The translations under genes and the position numbers were made by a program. A stretch of DNA of 64,000 nt from Sapientia aquatica (lineage in GTDB: Bacteria > Pseudomonadota > Gammaproteobacteria > Burkholderiales > Burkholderiaceae_D): contig NZ_SMYL01000007.1 in NCBI RefSeq assembly GCF_004358105.1, forward strand, positions 62,001-126,000. The letters run 5' to 3'. Below the pieces are notes generated by a model, which saw only the letters and a list, made by a program, of their open reading frames with translations, was not told where the DNA came from and did not search any database. Below are positions 1 through 8,824 of this stretch, piece by piece. The stretch's first letter is position 1, and every line of letters starts with the position of its first letter.

Positions 1-458
1 TCGAGTTTGTTATACACGGCACTCTGCCAAGGCGCATACCATTTCGCCCTACCGCGTATCCCAATCGCTAAGGCATGTGGCCCGACCGTGCGTGCGAGCT
101 GCGCGTATTTGTGTGGACGTAATGTCGCGAGTGAAACGACTAAGGGATAGTTTTCTTGTTGTGCTTCATGTATGGATTCTTGCAACAACTCTGGGCTATA
201 TGTGCGGCGATAAACTTTACGGAAAAACGAGCAATTTTCAGCCCAATCGTAGAGCGAATACTTTTTAAGGAATTCCCATTTGCTTGGGTCGGATGTGGCA
301 CGCACTTCATCAATCCAGATATCGACCTTGATGTGCGGGTAGGCCTTAGCAAAGGCGCTGAAGAAATTTTGTAGATAGGTAAAATCGCCAATCGCCAAAT
401 GAGTAATAAATAAAATTTTGTCGGCTTTTTCAAGCGCTTGTGCTGGGATCAATTGCAT
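1..458 (-). CDS. Glycosyltransferase family 9-like protein, N-terminal part (runs off left edge)
   Basis: This is an open frame on the minus strand with its ATG at 458; it continues past base 1, so only about 152 residues are visible. The protein begins MQLIPAQALEKADKILFITH and continues with a LAIGDFTYLQNF segment. That pattern of a short beta strand followed by a G-D loop is typical of the N-terminal Rossmann half of ADP-heptose:LPS heptosyltransferase-like (GT9) enzymes, which add sugars to lipopolysaccharide at the inner membrane. An in-frame stop lies a few codons upstream of the chosen ATG, so the start is well bounded, although its ribosome binding site is weak. The donor-binding C-terminal half is outside the window, so the substrate cannot be inferred. 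Confidence 0.6.
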   Translation of the reverse strand, partial: MQLIPAQALEKADKILFITHLAIGDFTYLQNFFSAFAKAYPHIKVDIWIDEVRATSDPSKWEFLKKYSLYDWAENCSFFRKVYRRTYSPELLQESIHEAQQENYPLVVSLATLRPHKYAQLARTVGPHALAIGIRGRAKWYAPWQSAVYNKL

Positions 459-811
459 GGTGGCGTGTGGGTTTTAGGGACAAAATTGGCGTTGGGATTT
501 AAATCAGGCATGGTAATTCGTTAGTGTTTTTTAATTTTTTTCAAAACGGTTAGTCAGCGCATGGTTTTTCGCACAGCATGTTAATTGCATAAAATCTAAA
601 AATGAATCCCGGTTTAAGCCCCAGCAAAGCACCGCTTTATAGGGAGAAATCGGTAACTGCTTAAGCTAAATGCGGGGGAGGAAAGGCAAGCAAGGATTAT
701 ACATAGGAGTGTTTCTGACGTCACAACAAGCGAACGCTTTATTGTGCAGGAATTTGAAGCTAGCTAAGCGGGGATATCGGATCAGAAGAAAATACGGGCC
801 AAGCCAAACGG
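459..811. other. Intergenic region without recognised gene
   Basis: This 353-base gap separates the edge glycosyltransferase from the FlxA-like gene. It is AT-rich around 520-545. I see no open frame with a plausible start, no tRNA-like fold and no strong terminator. It should contain the promoter of the minus-strand glycosyltransferase, but I cannot assign boxes with confidence. Confidence 0.5.
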
Positions 812-1159
812 TTAGACGGTCACATTAATGGTATTACCCAAAGTCGCCGTGGTCGTGTTACGGGTATTGGAAGTCGAATTACCTTGGGTAGCCGCAATTT
901 GGTTAGCTTGGTTGGCTGCACTAGATCCATTGGCCGCGCTAGCCTTGCCGGAATTGATTTCTTGTAATTGGGTAATTTGAGCTTGTAAGGCGCTAATTGA
1001 TTGTTGCAATGCCTTTTGGGTTTGGGCGCAATTTGTGCACACCAGTTGTTGCTGAAGGGCTGCTAGTTGTTTTTGCAAGGCGGCAATCTGGGTCGTGCTG
1101 CTTGAGCCCGTTGTGGCGCTGTTGCTAATGCTGCTAGAGTTTCCAATTGCCGCAACCAT
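812..1159 (-). CDS. FlxA-like small coiled-coil protein
   Basis: The 115-residue protein has Ser/Asn/Thr/Ala-rich ends around a heptad-patterned core at about residues 22-68, rich in QIAALQKQLAALQQQL-type repeats. This is the pattern of the FlxA-like family, small proteins of unknown function that are sometimes coregulated with flagellar genes. The core is broken by a CTNC motif at about residues 41-44, a CxxC that could bind metal or form a disulfide. There is no signal peptide. The gene stands alone upstream of nothing obviously related, so neighbours do not help. The family assignment rests on sequence pattern only. Confidence 0.6.
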   Translation of the reverse strand: MVAAIGNSSSISNSATTGSSSTTQIAALQKQLAALQQQLVCTNCAQTQKALQQSISALQAQITQLQEINSGKASAANGSSAANQANQIAATQGNSTSNTRNTTTATLGNTINVTV

Positions 1160-1277
1160 GATTTACCGTAATGGCTTATCGAATGATTTGTTAACGGCAG
1201 CTTTCAGAAAAGGTTGAATGTTGCTCTTTGATAAACCTAACTGCGCGGGTTTTAGTTGGGCGAATGAGCTTCCCGCC

Positions 1278-2735
1278 TTACATCAAAATAATGTCGTATT
1301 GCTCTTGGTGGTAAGTGCTTTCAACCTGTAGCGAAATTGGTTTTCCAATGAAATCACCCAGCATTGCTAAATGCTGTGATTCTTCTTCCAAGAACAAATC
1401 CACCACCACTTGCGAGGCTAAAATGCGGAATTCGCGCGGGTTAAATTGTTTGGCTTCGCGCAGCAGTTCGCGCAGGATTTCGTAGCTGATGGTGCGTGCG
1501 GTTTTGACTTGGCCTTTGCCGTCGCAGGCGGGGCAGGTTTCGCACAGAATATGGGCTAACGATTCGCGCGTGCGTTTGCGGGTAACTTCGACTAAACCCA
1601 GTGCTGAGAAGCTGGACGCGGAAATTTTGGTGCGGTCGCGCGCAAAGGCTTTGTTGAGTTCGGCTAACACGGCTGTTTTGTGCTCGGCGTTATCCATGTC
1701 GATCAAATCGAGAATGATCATGCCGCCCAGATTACGCAAGCGCAGTTGGCGCGCGATAGCGTGGGCTGCTTCCAAATTGGTTTTGAAAATCGTGTCAGCA
1801 AAATTGCGACCTGCCACATAACTGCCCGTGTTGACGTCTATCGTGGTCATCGCTTCGGTTTGATCGACGATTAAGTAGCCGCCCGATTTGAGATCAACCC
1901 GCTTGCCTAAAGCACGCTGGATTTCTTCCTCTACGCCATACAAATCAAACAGTGGGCGTTCGCCGGTGTAATGGACGAGTTTGGGAATGACCGATGGCGT
2001 GTAGCTTTCCGCAAATTCCAACAGTTTTTGATAGTTTTCGCGTGAATCGACGTGGATGCAGTCGGTTTCCACATTTACAAAGTCGCGTAACACCCGCTGC
2101 GCTAAATTTAAATCTTGGTGCAATAAGCTGGTGGGAGGTTTGCTTTTGGCCAGCAGGCAAATATTGGCCCAGGTTTTACGCAGATAATCGACGTCCATGC
2201 GCAATTCGGATTCGGACGCGTCTTCGGCCATGGTGCGCACGATGAAGCCGCCTTTTTCGCCCGGCGCTAGCAGGTTTTGCACCATGTTGCGTAGCTGTTC
2301 GCGGTCTTCTTCGTTGCCAATTTTTTGTGAAATGCCGATGTGCGAATCTTGCGGTAAATAGACCAGCATACGGCCGGCGATTGAAATCTGAGTCGATAAA
2401 CGGGCGCCTTTGGTGCCGATTGGGTCTTTGATGACTTGCACCATGATGGCCTGACCATCAAACAGCATTTTTTCTATCGGTGTCGGCGTGGCATTGTCGT
2501 TAGTGCGCGAATCCCAAATGTCGGCCACGTGCAAAAACGCGGCGCGTTCTAAGCCAATATCAATAAATGCGGATTGCATGCCGGGCAAGACGCGCACGAC
2601 TTTGCCGAGGTAGATATTGCCAACCAAGCCGCGCGACATGGTGCGCTCGATGTGTAATTCTTGTACTGCGCCTTGAAAAATTAATGCAACCCGGGTTTCT
2701 TGCGGGGTGATATTGATCAGAATATTTTCGCTCAT
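1278..2735 (-). CDS. rng: Ribonuclease G
   Basis: RNase G is a cytoplasmic endoribonuclease of the RNase E/G family that matures the 5' end of 16S rRNA and cuts AU-rich single-stranded RNA. The 485-residue length fits RNase G rather than the much longer RNase E. An S1-like RNA-binding domain occupies about residues 35-125. The metal-binding catalytic aspartates are visible as D300 in TIDVNTGS and D343 in IILDLIDMDN. The zinc-link cysteines are in CETCPACDGKG at about 398-404. Its ATG overlaps the stop of maf by four bases, so translation of the two is probably coupled, as in the common maf-rng pairing of proteobacteria. Confidence 0.95.
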   Translation of the reverse strand: MSENILINITPQETRVALIFQGAVQELHIERTMSRGLVGNIYLGKVVRVLPGMQSAFIDIGLERAAFLHVADIWDSRTNDNATPTPIEKMLFDGQAIMVQVIKDPIGTKGARLSTQISIAGRMLVYLPQDSHIGISQKIGNEEDREQLRNMVQNLLAPGEKGGFIVRTMAEDASESELRMDVDYLRKTWANICLLAKSKPPTSLLHQDLNLAQRVLRDFVNVETDCIHVDSRENYQKLLEFAESYTPSVIPKLVHYTGERPLFDLYGVEEEIQRALGKRVDLKSGGYLIVDQTEAMTTIDVNTGSYVAGRNFADTIFKTNLEAAHAIARQLRLRNLGGMIILDLIDMDNAEHKTAVLAELNKAFARDRTKISASSFSALGLVEVTRKRTRESLAHILCETCPACDGKGQVKTARTISYEILRELLREAKQFNPREFRILASQVVVDLFLEEESQHLAMLGDFIGKPISLQVESTYHQEQYDIILM

Positions 2736-3352
2736 GAGAGAGTAATTCCCGCCTCGGTTAAGAGTTGTGCGGTTTCAAATAATGGTAGTCCCATGATGCC
2801 AGAATAGCTGCCAGAGATGTGTGAAATAAACTGGGCAGCGCTGCCTTGAATACCATAGCCGCCAGCTTTGTCGTAGGGTTCTAGCGTGTCACAGTATTGA
2901 TCGATTTGTTTTTTGGTCAGCTTGGTAAATGTGACTTCGGATGTTTGGGTCGATTCTAGTTGCTTTTGATGGAAGTGCACGGCGATGCTGGTGAGGACTT
3001 GGTGGGTGCTGCCGGACAAGGCGGACAGCATCTCGTAGGCTTCAGCGCGATTGGCAGGTTTGCCGTAGATTTTACCGTTGAGGACAACCGTAGTATCGGC
3101 GGCGAGTACTGGGCGCAGCGGTAATTTACGCAGCAACATCATATTCCACGCTGCCTCGGCTTTTTCTTTGGTGACCCGTTTGACATAGTCCGATGGCAGT
3201 TCATCTGGCAGCACAGTTTCAGACACATCAGCCGGACGCGAATTGGCATCGCGTAACAATAAGATCTCAAAATTAATACCGATTTGACGTAGTAATTCTC
3301 GACGACGCGGGCTCTTGGACGCTAAATATATTTTGTTGTCTAGCAATTTCAT
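2732..3352 (-). CDS. maf: Maf family nucleoside triphosphate pyrophosphatase (YhdE-like)
   Basis: Maf proteins hydrolyse non-canonical or modified nucleoside triphosphates, with the YhdE group preferring dTTP/UTP, and have been linked to septum inhibition. The 206-residue protein starts with the family signature YLASKSPRRRELL at residues 9-21 and keeps the catalytic-loop pattern LAADTTVVLNG and the KAGGYGIQG segment near residues 161-169. Its position directly upstream of rng, with a four-base overlap, matches the yhdE-rng arrangement. I assign the YhdE (Maf-1) subgroup from this context and the motifs; substrate preference is inferred. Confidence 0.9.
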   Translation of the reverse strand: MKLLDNKIYLASKSPRRRELLRQIGINFEILLLRDANSRPADVSETVLPDELPSDYVKRVTKEKAEAAWNMMLLRKLPLRPVLAADTTVVLNGKIYGKPANRAEAYEMLSALSGSTHQVLTSIAVHFHQKQLESTQTSEVTFTKLTKKQIDQYCDTLEPYDKAGGYGIQGSAAQFISHISGSYSGIMGLPLFETAQLLTEAGITLS

Positions 3353-3610
3353 ATTGATTTAATTTTTTCTGAATTACAGTGAACAGCGTATATCGATAAA
3401 ATTCCGTCGAGTTACAAGGCAAGCTAAGTCAAATTGACGGTGTAGCAGAGTGTATTACGATAATCGCCCAATGTGATTAACAATAAATGATATGCCAATT
3501 TACCCACGGCTAATTTAGTTTGTGTGTAGATAAGCAGGCAATATCCTAACCGAAAATTGTAATTTCTTGTCGGAAATATTTAACAGCAGTTTGGGGTGAA
3601 GAAACGGCGC

Positions 3611-4081
3611 TTATGGGCGATGATAAGGATGATTTTGGGTAATCGACCAAGCGCGATAAAGTTGCTCGGCGAGCAGCACGCGCACCATGCCGTGGGGCAG
3701 GGTCAGACTGGAAATACGGATTTTGAGTTTGGCACTGGCTTTGAAGTCGGCATCCAAGCCATCAGCGCCACCAATGACAAAGCAGGTGTCGCCGCCTTCT
3801 TGCTGCCATTCTGTCAACAACTGGGATAATTGAATAGTGGTTAAGTCTTTGCCATGCTCATCCAAGGCGATGATGCGGGTTTGTTTGGGAATGGCCGCTT
3901 CGATTTTGGCGCGCTCCAAGGCCATCACAGTTTGGGCGGTTTTGCTGCCCGAGCGCTCGACTGGTTTGATTTCTTTTAGGACAATCCGGCATTCAGCAGG
4001 CATACGTTTGGCGTATTCTGTGAAGCCGGTTTCTATCCAAGATGGCATTTTATGGCCGACGGCCGCGATAATTAACTGCAT
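3611..4081 (-). CDS. rlmH: 23S rRNA (pseudouridine1915-N3)-methyltransferase RlmH
   Basis: RlmH is a small SPOUT-class methyltransferase that acts on pseudouridine 1915 of helix 69 in assembled 70S ribosomes. The 156-residue length and the start [15 protein letters not shown] are typical. The SAM-binding trefoil knot is represented by FVIGGADGL at about residues 101-109 and the C-terminal [11 protein letters not shown] and LYRAWSI segments. It lies 21 bases downstream of rsfS in the same direction, the standard rsfS-rlmH pairing of ribosome-related genes. Between it and maf lie 258 bases without a recognisable gene. Confidence 0.95.
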   Translation of the reverse strand: MQLIIAAVGHKMPSWIETGFTEYAKRMPAECRIVLKEIKPVERSGSKTAQTVMALERAKIEAAIPKQTRIIALDEHGKDLTTIQLSQLLTEWQQEGGDTCFVIGGADGLDADFKASAKLKIRISSLTLPHGMVRVLLAEQLYRAWSITQNHPYHRP

Positions 4082-4102
4082 GCCTGATCTGCCGCCGCTG
4101 AA

Positions 4103-4798
4103 TTAAACAGCTGTTTTGCGTTTGGCAGTTGCGCGCTTGGCTGCTGCTTGTTTGGCAGACGCCACCGCAGTTTTGGTTGCCGCGACTTTAACGGTGGTGC
4201 CGACTGCTTTTTTGCGAGCTGCTGGTTTCTTAGCGGCTGGAGCTGGATCGCTGGTTAAGGCGACTGCTACTGCTTTGACACGAGCGGCACGTTTTGGCTT
4301 CTCTGCCACTTCACCAGTTGCTGCTGCACGTGGTTTTTTGGCGGGCTTTTTAGGTTCGTCGTCCAAGGTGGTTTGGGTTGCTTGATTGATGTTGCTGCGC
4401 ACGCGCTTGGCGGGTTCTTCTTCGACCACTTCGGCGGTGCGCTTGCTAACCCGTTTGGCAGCGCCAAATTTGACTTCTTTATCGCCCCATAATTCTTCTA
4501 AACGGTAGTAGCCGCGAATGACAGGTTGCATGATGTGCACCACCATGTCGCCCAAATCGACCAATACCCACTCGCCGATATCTTCGCCTTCCATACCGAT
4601 TACGTCGCCGCCGTTTTCTTTGACTTTCTCGCGCACAGACGAAGCCAGCGCTTTAGTTTGGCGGTTTGAGGTGCCGGAAGCGATGCAGATGCGGTCAAAC
4701 AGACTCGTTAAATGCGTGGTGTCATAGACCTTAATGTCTTGGGCTTTGACATCTTCGAGCGCGTCAACGACTAATGTTTGTAATTTTTTAATATCCAT
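4103..4798 (-). CDS. rsfS: Ribosome silencing factor RsfS with long basic C-terminal tail
   Basis: RsfS binds ribosomal protein uL14 on the 50S subunit and blocks subunit joining during starvation. I place the start at the ATG at 4798 (MDIKKLQTLVVDAL), five bases after nadD ends; a longer frame to 4915 would run deep into nadD and is unlikely. Residues 1 to about 118 form the canonical domain, including VYDTTHLTSLFDRICIASG and HIMQPVIRGYYRLEELWGD. The remaining roughly 110 residues are Lys/Ala/Pro-rich with histone H1-like KKPAAKK-type runs, which the usual 105-120 residue family member lacks. The tail probably binds rRNA or other nucleic acid; this is inference. Confidence 0.9.
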   Translation of the reverse strand: MDIKKLQTLVVDALEDVKAQDIKVYDTTHLTSLFDRICIASGTSNRQTKALASSVREKVKENGGDVIGMEGEDIGEWVLVDLGDMVVHIMQPVIRGYYRLEELWGDKEVKFGAAKRVSKRTAEVVEEEPAKRVRSNINQATQTTLDDEPKKPAKKPRAAATGEVAEKPKRAARVKAVAVALTSDPAPAAKKPAARKKAVGTTVKVAATKTAVASAKQAAAKRATAKRKTAV

Positions 4799-4803
4799 GA
4801 TTT

Positions 4804-5478
4804 CTAATAAATGTGATGTTGTTGTATGTAGTCTAGTACCTCTGGCGGGACTAATGACAAGTTTTTTCCGTGGCGGATTTGGGTCGATGAGATGTCGATG
4901 TCCAAATCGGCACACAAATAGGTGTGCCCACAGGGTCGGGTTCGTAATTGATCGAGGCTGCCAGAACGTTGTTCAAACACGTTTGCCACCGATGTATCGA
5001 GTGCTTCTAGGGTAAAACCGGGGCGCGCTGCGACGGCAATGTGCGCCAGATCAAATAAATGTTGCCAATTCTGCCAGCTATGCAAACCTTGGAGTTGGTC
5101 GGCTCCCATCACAAAGATCAGGGAAGCTTGATCGCCAACTTCGGTGCGCAAGGCGGTGAGAGTGTCAATGCTGTAACTGGGAATGCCTAGCTCGGCGCGT
5201 TGTATTTCTTGTTGGTCGATGACTAACGGCGTTTGTCGGGCTAAATCGGCGAAAGCCAAGGACAACATTGTAACGCGATGTGCGGCGCTTGTTTGAAAAG
5301 CCGCTTTTTGCCAAGACCAGCCAGTCGGTATGATACGCAACTGAGTTGGTTTGAGCAAATTATTGAACAATTCAGCTAAAGCAACGTGCGCGCTGTGCAC
5401 CGGATCAAAGCTGCCACCCAAAATTAGGATGCATTGATTCGGTTCAGGAGTAATCGACGCGACGTTAGCCTCGGTCAC
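4804..5478 (-). CDS. nadD: Nicotinate-nucleotide adenylyltransferase
   Basis: NadD transfers AMP from ATP to nicotinate mononucleotide to make deamido-NAD, the penultimate step of NAD synthesis. The 224-residue protein has the nucleotidyltransferase signature [11 protein letters not shown] at about residues 20-30 and the second motif ISSTQIRHG near residue 196. Its ATG overlaps the hemF stop by four bases (5475-5478), and rsfS starts five bases downstream, so the genes are probably one transcript. The nadD-rsfS-rlmH order is common across bacteria. Confidence 0.95.
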   Translation of the reverse strand: MTEANVASITPEPNQCILILGGSFDPVHSAHVALAELFNNLLKPTQLRIIPTGWSWQKAAFQTSAAHRVTMLSLAFADLARQTPLVIDQQEIQRAELGIPSYSIDTLTALRTEVGDQASLIFVMGADQLQGLHSWQNWQHLFDLAHIAVAARPGFTLEALDTSVANVFEQRSGSLDQLRTRPCGHTYLCADLDIDISSTQIRHGKNLSLVPPEVLDYIQQHHIY

Positions 5479-6374
5479 GCTAGCCAGTCCTTATGAATTA
5501 AAAAGTCGCTGTACAACTTAGCTTCAGCCGAAGCTGGTTCTGGATGCCAGTCATAGCGCCATTTCACTTGCGGCGGCATCGACATTAAGATCGACTCAGT
5601 GCGACCGCCCGATTGCAGACCGAACAACGTACCGCGATCAAAGACCAGATTAAATTCCACATAACGACCACGGCGATAGGCCTGAAAATCACGTTCGCGT
5701 TCGCCATAGGCCATGTCTTTCGTGCGCTGGGCAATCGGAATGTAGGCTTCGGTAAACGCGTCGCCCACGCGCTGCATTAAGGCAAAGCTCTGCTCAAACG
5801 GTAAGCGATTGAAATCATCAAAAAAGATGCCGCCCATGCCGCGCGGCTCTTGGCGGTGTTTTAAATAAAAGTACTTGTCGCACCAAGTTTTAAATTCAGT
5901 GTGCAAATCCGCGCCAAAGGGCGTGACCGCATCTTTACAGGTCTGATGAAAATGGCGCGCGTCTTGCTCAAATCCGTAATACGGCGTTAAATCCATGCCG
6001 CCGCCAAACCACCAAACCGACTCTTGACCTTGTGCGTGCGTACTAAAAAAACGCACGTTCATATGCACCGTTGGGGAGTACGGATTACGCGGATGCAGCA
6101 CTAACGATACGCCCATTGCTTCCCATGAGCGACCTGCTAATTCTGGGCGACTCGCTGCGGCGGAGGGCGGTAAATTGCTGCCCATCACGTGCGAAAAATT
6201 CACACCGCCACGTTCAAAAAATGCACCTTCTTCTATGACACGTGAAATGCCACCGCCGCCTTCAGGACGTTCCCAGCTATCGGTGATGAAGCTGTGTCCG
6301 TCGAGCTTTTCTAGTGCCGCCACAATATTGGCTTGCAGGCTGAGCAGGTAATTTTTAACGGCGGTATTGGTCAT
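5475..6374 (-). CDS. hemF: Oxygen-dependent coproporphyrinogen III oxidase
   Basis: HemF uses O2 to decarboxylate two propionates of coproporphyrinogen III to give protoporphyrinogen IX in heme synthesis. The 299-residue length is typical. Visible family segments are [21 protein letters not shown] near residues 40-60 with the MGSNLPPSA motif after it, [18 protein letters not shown] around 121-138, [11 protein letters not shown] around 180-190 and [15 protein letters not shown] near 235-249. The gene sits between purD and nadD and overlaps nadD by four bases. Dependence on oxygen fits an aerobic host, with no anaerobic hemN seen here. Confidence 0.96.
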   Translation of the reverse strand: MTNTAVKNYLLSLQANIVAALEKLDGHSFITDSWERPEGGGGISRVIEEGAFFERGGVNFSHVMGSNLPPSAAASRPELAGRSWEAMGVSLVLHPRNPYSPTVHMNVRFFSTHAQGQESVWWFGGGMDLTPYYGFEQDARHFHQTCKDAVTPFGADLHTEFKTWCDKYFYLKHRQEPRGMGGIFFDDFNRLPFEQSFALMQRVGDAFTEAYIPIAQRTKDMAYGERERDFQAYRRGRYVEFNLVFDRGTLFGLQSGGRTESILMSMPPQVKWRYDWHPEPASAEAKLYSDFLIHKDWLA

Positions 6375-6449
6375 TGACGCACTTGGTTAGATAAAAAAGA
6401 ATGCGATAAATAAGGCCTGTCTGCGCCCATTTATCGCCAGTTTGAGTGA

Positions 6450-7724
6450 TTAATGTTTTTTATATAGCGCACGCCAACCGATGTCGCGCCGCGCTTGTGC
6501 GCCTGCGAATTTAATCGCATCGACCGCTTCATAGGCATGTTTTTGCGCCACTTTCACGGTGTCACCCAAGCCCACCGAGCACAGCACCCGACCGCCGGTA
6601 ACGCTTAATTGGCCTTGTTCTAGTTGGGTCCCCGCGTGGAAAGTTACGCAGTCCGCGGTTTCTGCAGGAATGCCGGTAATTACCGCGCCTTTGACTGGCG
6701 TGTCAGGATAGCCTTCGGCTGCCATCACCACGCCCAAAGCGGTGCGACGATCCCATTCCAGTTCGATCGCATCTAACTGCCCATTGACGGCATGTTCTAA
6801 CACGCTGACTAAATCGGTTTTCAAACGCGCCATAATTGGCTGCGTTTCAGGGTCGCCCATGCGGCAATTGAATTCCAATGTTTTTGGGTTGCCATTGTCA
6901 TCAATCATCAAACCGGCATACAAAAATCCGGTAAAGATGATGCCGTCTTTGGCCATGCCAGTTACAGTTGGTTGAATAATTTCGCGCATCACGCGTGCGT
7001 GAATTTGCGGGGTAATAATCGGCGCGGGCGAATAGGCTCCCATGCCGCCAGTGTTAGGACCTTGATCGTTATCGAGCAAGCGTTTGTGATCTTGGCTAGT
7101 CGCTAATGGCAGAATGTTTTTACCATCGACCATGACGATAAAGCTAGCTTCTTCACCAGTTAAAAACTCTTCGATTACCACGCGCGCGCCCGCGTCGCCG
7201 AGCTTATTGTCGGACAACATCATCTCGATGGCTGCATGCGCTTCGGCCAAATCCATGGCAACAACCACGCCCTTGCCGGCGGCCAGACCATCGGCCTTAA
7301 TCACGATCGGTGCGCCTTGCTGATCGATGTAAGCATGAGCGGCAGCGAGGTCGGTAAATGTTTGGTATTTCGCCGTAGGAATGCCGTGGCGTTCCATAAA
7401 CGATTTGGCGAAATCTTTGGAGCTTTCTAATTGCGCCGCTTCTTTAGTGGGGCCAAAAATCTTTAAACCGTGTTCACGGAAAATATTGACGATACCAGCG
7501 GCCAAAGGAACTTCGGGGCCAACCAAGGTCAGCCCGATGTGTTCGGCTTTGACAAATTCGGCTAACGCTTTGGGATCGGTAATCGGCACATTTTTGAGAC
7601 GATTATCCAAGGCAGTGCCGCCATTGCCGGGTGCAACAAAAACGGTTTGAATGCGTTCCGATTGAGCCAGTTTCCATGCCAGAGCGTGTTCGCGGCCGCC
7701 TGAGCCGACTACCAGTATTTTCAT
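6450..7724 (-). CDS. purD: Phosphoribosylamine-glycine ligase (GAR synthetase)
   Basis: PurD is an ATP-grasp ligase that joins phosphoribosylamine and glycine in the second step of de novo purine synthesis. The 424-residue protein opens with MKILVVGSGGREHALAWKLA, the classic N-terminal loop, and carries PIVIKADGLAAGKGVVVA near residues 139-156, the ATP-grasp lysine region. The signature EFNCRMGDPETQPIM lies near residues 283-297. It is transcribed with hemF downstream after a 75-base gap and yebC upstream. No terminator is visible on either side, so the block may be cotranscribed. Confidence 0.97.
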   Translation of the reverse strand: MKILVVGSGGREHALAWKLAQSERIQTVFVAPGNGGTALDNRLKNVPITDPKALAEFVKAEHIGLTLVGPEVPLAAGIVNIFREHGLKIFGPTKEAAQLESSKDFAKSFMERHGIPTAKYQTFTDLAAAHAYIDQQGAPIVIKADGLAAGKGVVVAMDLAEAHAAIEMMLSDNKLGDAGARVVIEEFLTGEEASFIVMVDGKNILPLATSQDHKRLLDNDQGPNTGGMGAYSPAPIITPQIHARVMREIIQPTVTGMAKDGIIFTGFLYAGLMIDDNGNPKTLEFNCRMGDPETQPIMARLKTDLVSVLEHAVNGQLDAIELEWDRRTALGVVMAAEGYPDTPVKGAVITGIPAETADCVTFHAGTQLEQGQLSVTGGRVLCSVGLGDTVKVAQKHAYEAVDAIKFAGAQARRDIGWRALYKKH

Positions 7725-7861
7725 ATTTTATGTAATGAGGGTGGAAATAAGTAAAGCAGCCGCACTGCGCTGCTTGGTCATTTCAATCTAGTGTTAACGG
7801 TTTTTGTTAATTGCTTATTTCAGACTGCACTGCGTCGCCAATTTGTGGTTGGATCGACGCA

Positions 7862-8587
7862 TTAATTTTCAAGTACCGCATTGGTGTACACGTCTTGTAC
7901 GTCGTCCAAATTTTCTAAGGCATCCAGCAGTTTTTGCATTTTGACGGCGTTGTCGCCCTCAAATAAGGTCTCAGTATCGGGTTTCATGACGACTTCGGCC
8001 ATTTCTGCTTTAAAACCGGCTTCTTCTAACGCTTGCTTAATGACAGAAAAATCATGCGGAGGGCAGATCACTTCAAAGCCGCCTTCGTCGTCGGTAATGA
8101 CGTCTTCTGCGCCAGCGTTCAGAGCCGCTTCCATCAAGGCATCTTCATTAGTGCCGGGGGCAAAGAAAAATTGACCACAGTGCTTAAACATAAACGCGAC
8201 CGAACCTTCGGTACCCATATTGCCGCCGTATTTGGAAAACGCATGGCGCACTTCTGCCACAGTGCGTACTCGGTTGTCGGTTAAGCAATCGACGATAATG
8301 GCCGCGCCGTTAATACCGTATCCTTCGTACCGAATTTCTTCGTAGTTTGCGCCTTCCAAATTACCGCTACCGCGCTGTGTTGCGCGCACGACAGTGTCTT
8401 TGGGCATATTGGAATCAGCCGCTTTTTCAATCGCTAAACGCAGACGTGGATTGGTGCCCGGATCGCCGCCGCCCATGCGCGCTGCGACGGTAATTTCTTT
8501 AATAATGCGGGTCCAGATTTTGCCGCGTTTCGCGTCTGTCGCCGCTTTTTTATGCTTAATATTGGCCCATTTACTGTGTCCAGCCAT
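7862..8587 (-). CDS. yebC: YebC/PmpR family protein (probable translation or transcription factor)
   Basis: The protein of 241 residues begins [20 protein letters not shown], the family signature. I chose the ATG at 8587 rather than the one nine bases upstream because an AGGAAG ribosome binding site lies eight bases before it. YebC proteins were first described as DNA-binding regulators; later work in several bacteria indicates that paralogues assist ribosomes stalled at proline runs. Family motifs [17 protein letters not shown] and [10 protein letters not shown] appear near residues 40-70 and the length is standard. It lies 137 bases upstream of purD on the same strand. Confidence 0.93.
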   Translation of the reverse strand: MAGHSKWANIKHKKAATDAKRGKIWTRIIKEITVAARMGGGDPGTNPRLRLAIEKAADSNMPKDTVVRATQRGSGNLEGANYEEIRYEGYGINGAAIIVDCLTDNRVRTVAEVRHAFSKYGGNMGTEGSVAFMFKHCGQFFFAPGTNEDALMEAALNAGAEDVITDDEGGFEVICPPHDFSVIKQALEEAGFKAEMAEVVMKPDTETLFEGDNAVKMQKLLDALENLDDVQDVYTNAVLEN

Positions 8588-8824
8588 GATTCTCACTTCC
8601 TCTGGGAGTTTGTTTTAGTTTGACTTGCTTGATGTGCAAATAGATGTGGTCAAAACGCTTAACCAGCGCGACCGTGTTTTTCTATTTTTGAGGGCGCTAT
8701 TTTATCATAGTGACTTTGCCCAACTTTCTAAAACCAAATCGAGTTGGTGCAACTTGTTGTGAATTTTGATTTTAAACAAGGTATTTAGGCGCTGTTTATG
8801 TATTAAAAATCAATAAATTGCCGT

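Noticed and set aside
140-433. 97-residue minus-strand frame at the left edge
   Set aside because: It is in another frame of the glycosyltransferase gene, whose own frame is open to the window edge and has family motifs.
4116-4385. Ala/Val-rich plus-strand frame opposite rsfS
   Set aside because: It is the mirror of the Lys/Ala-rich RsfS tail; low-complexity codons keep the opposite strand open. No ribosome binding site or family signal.
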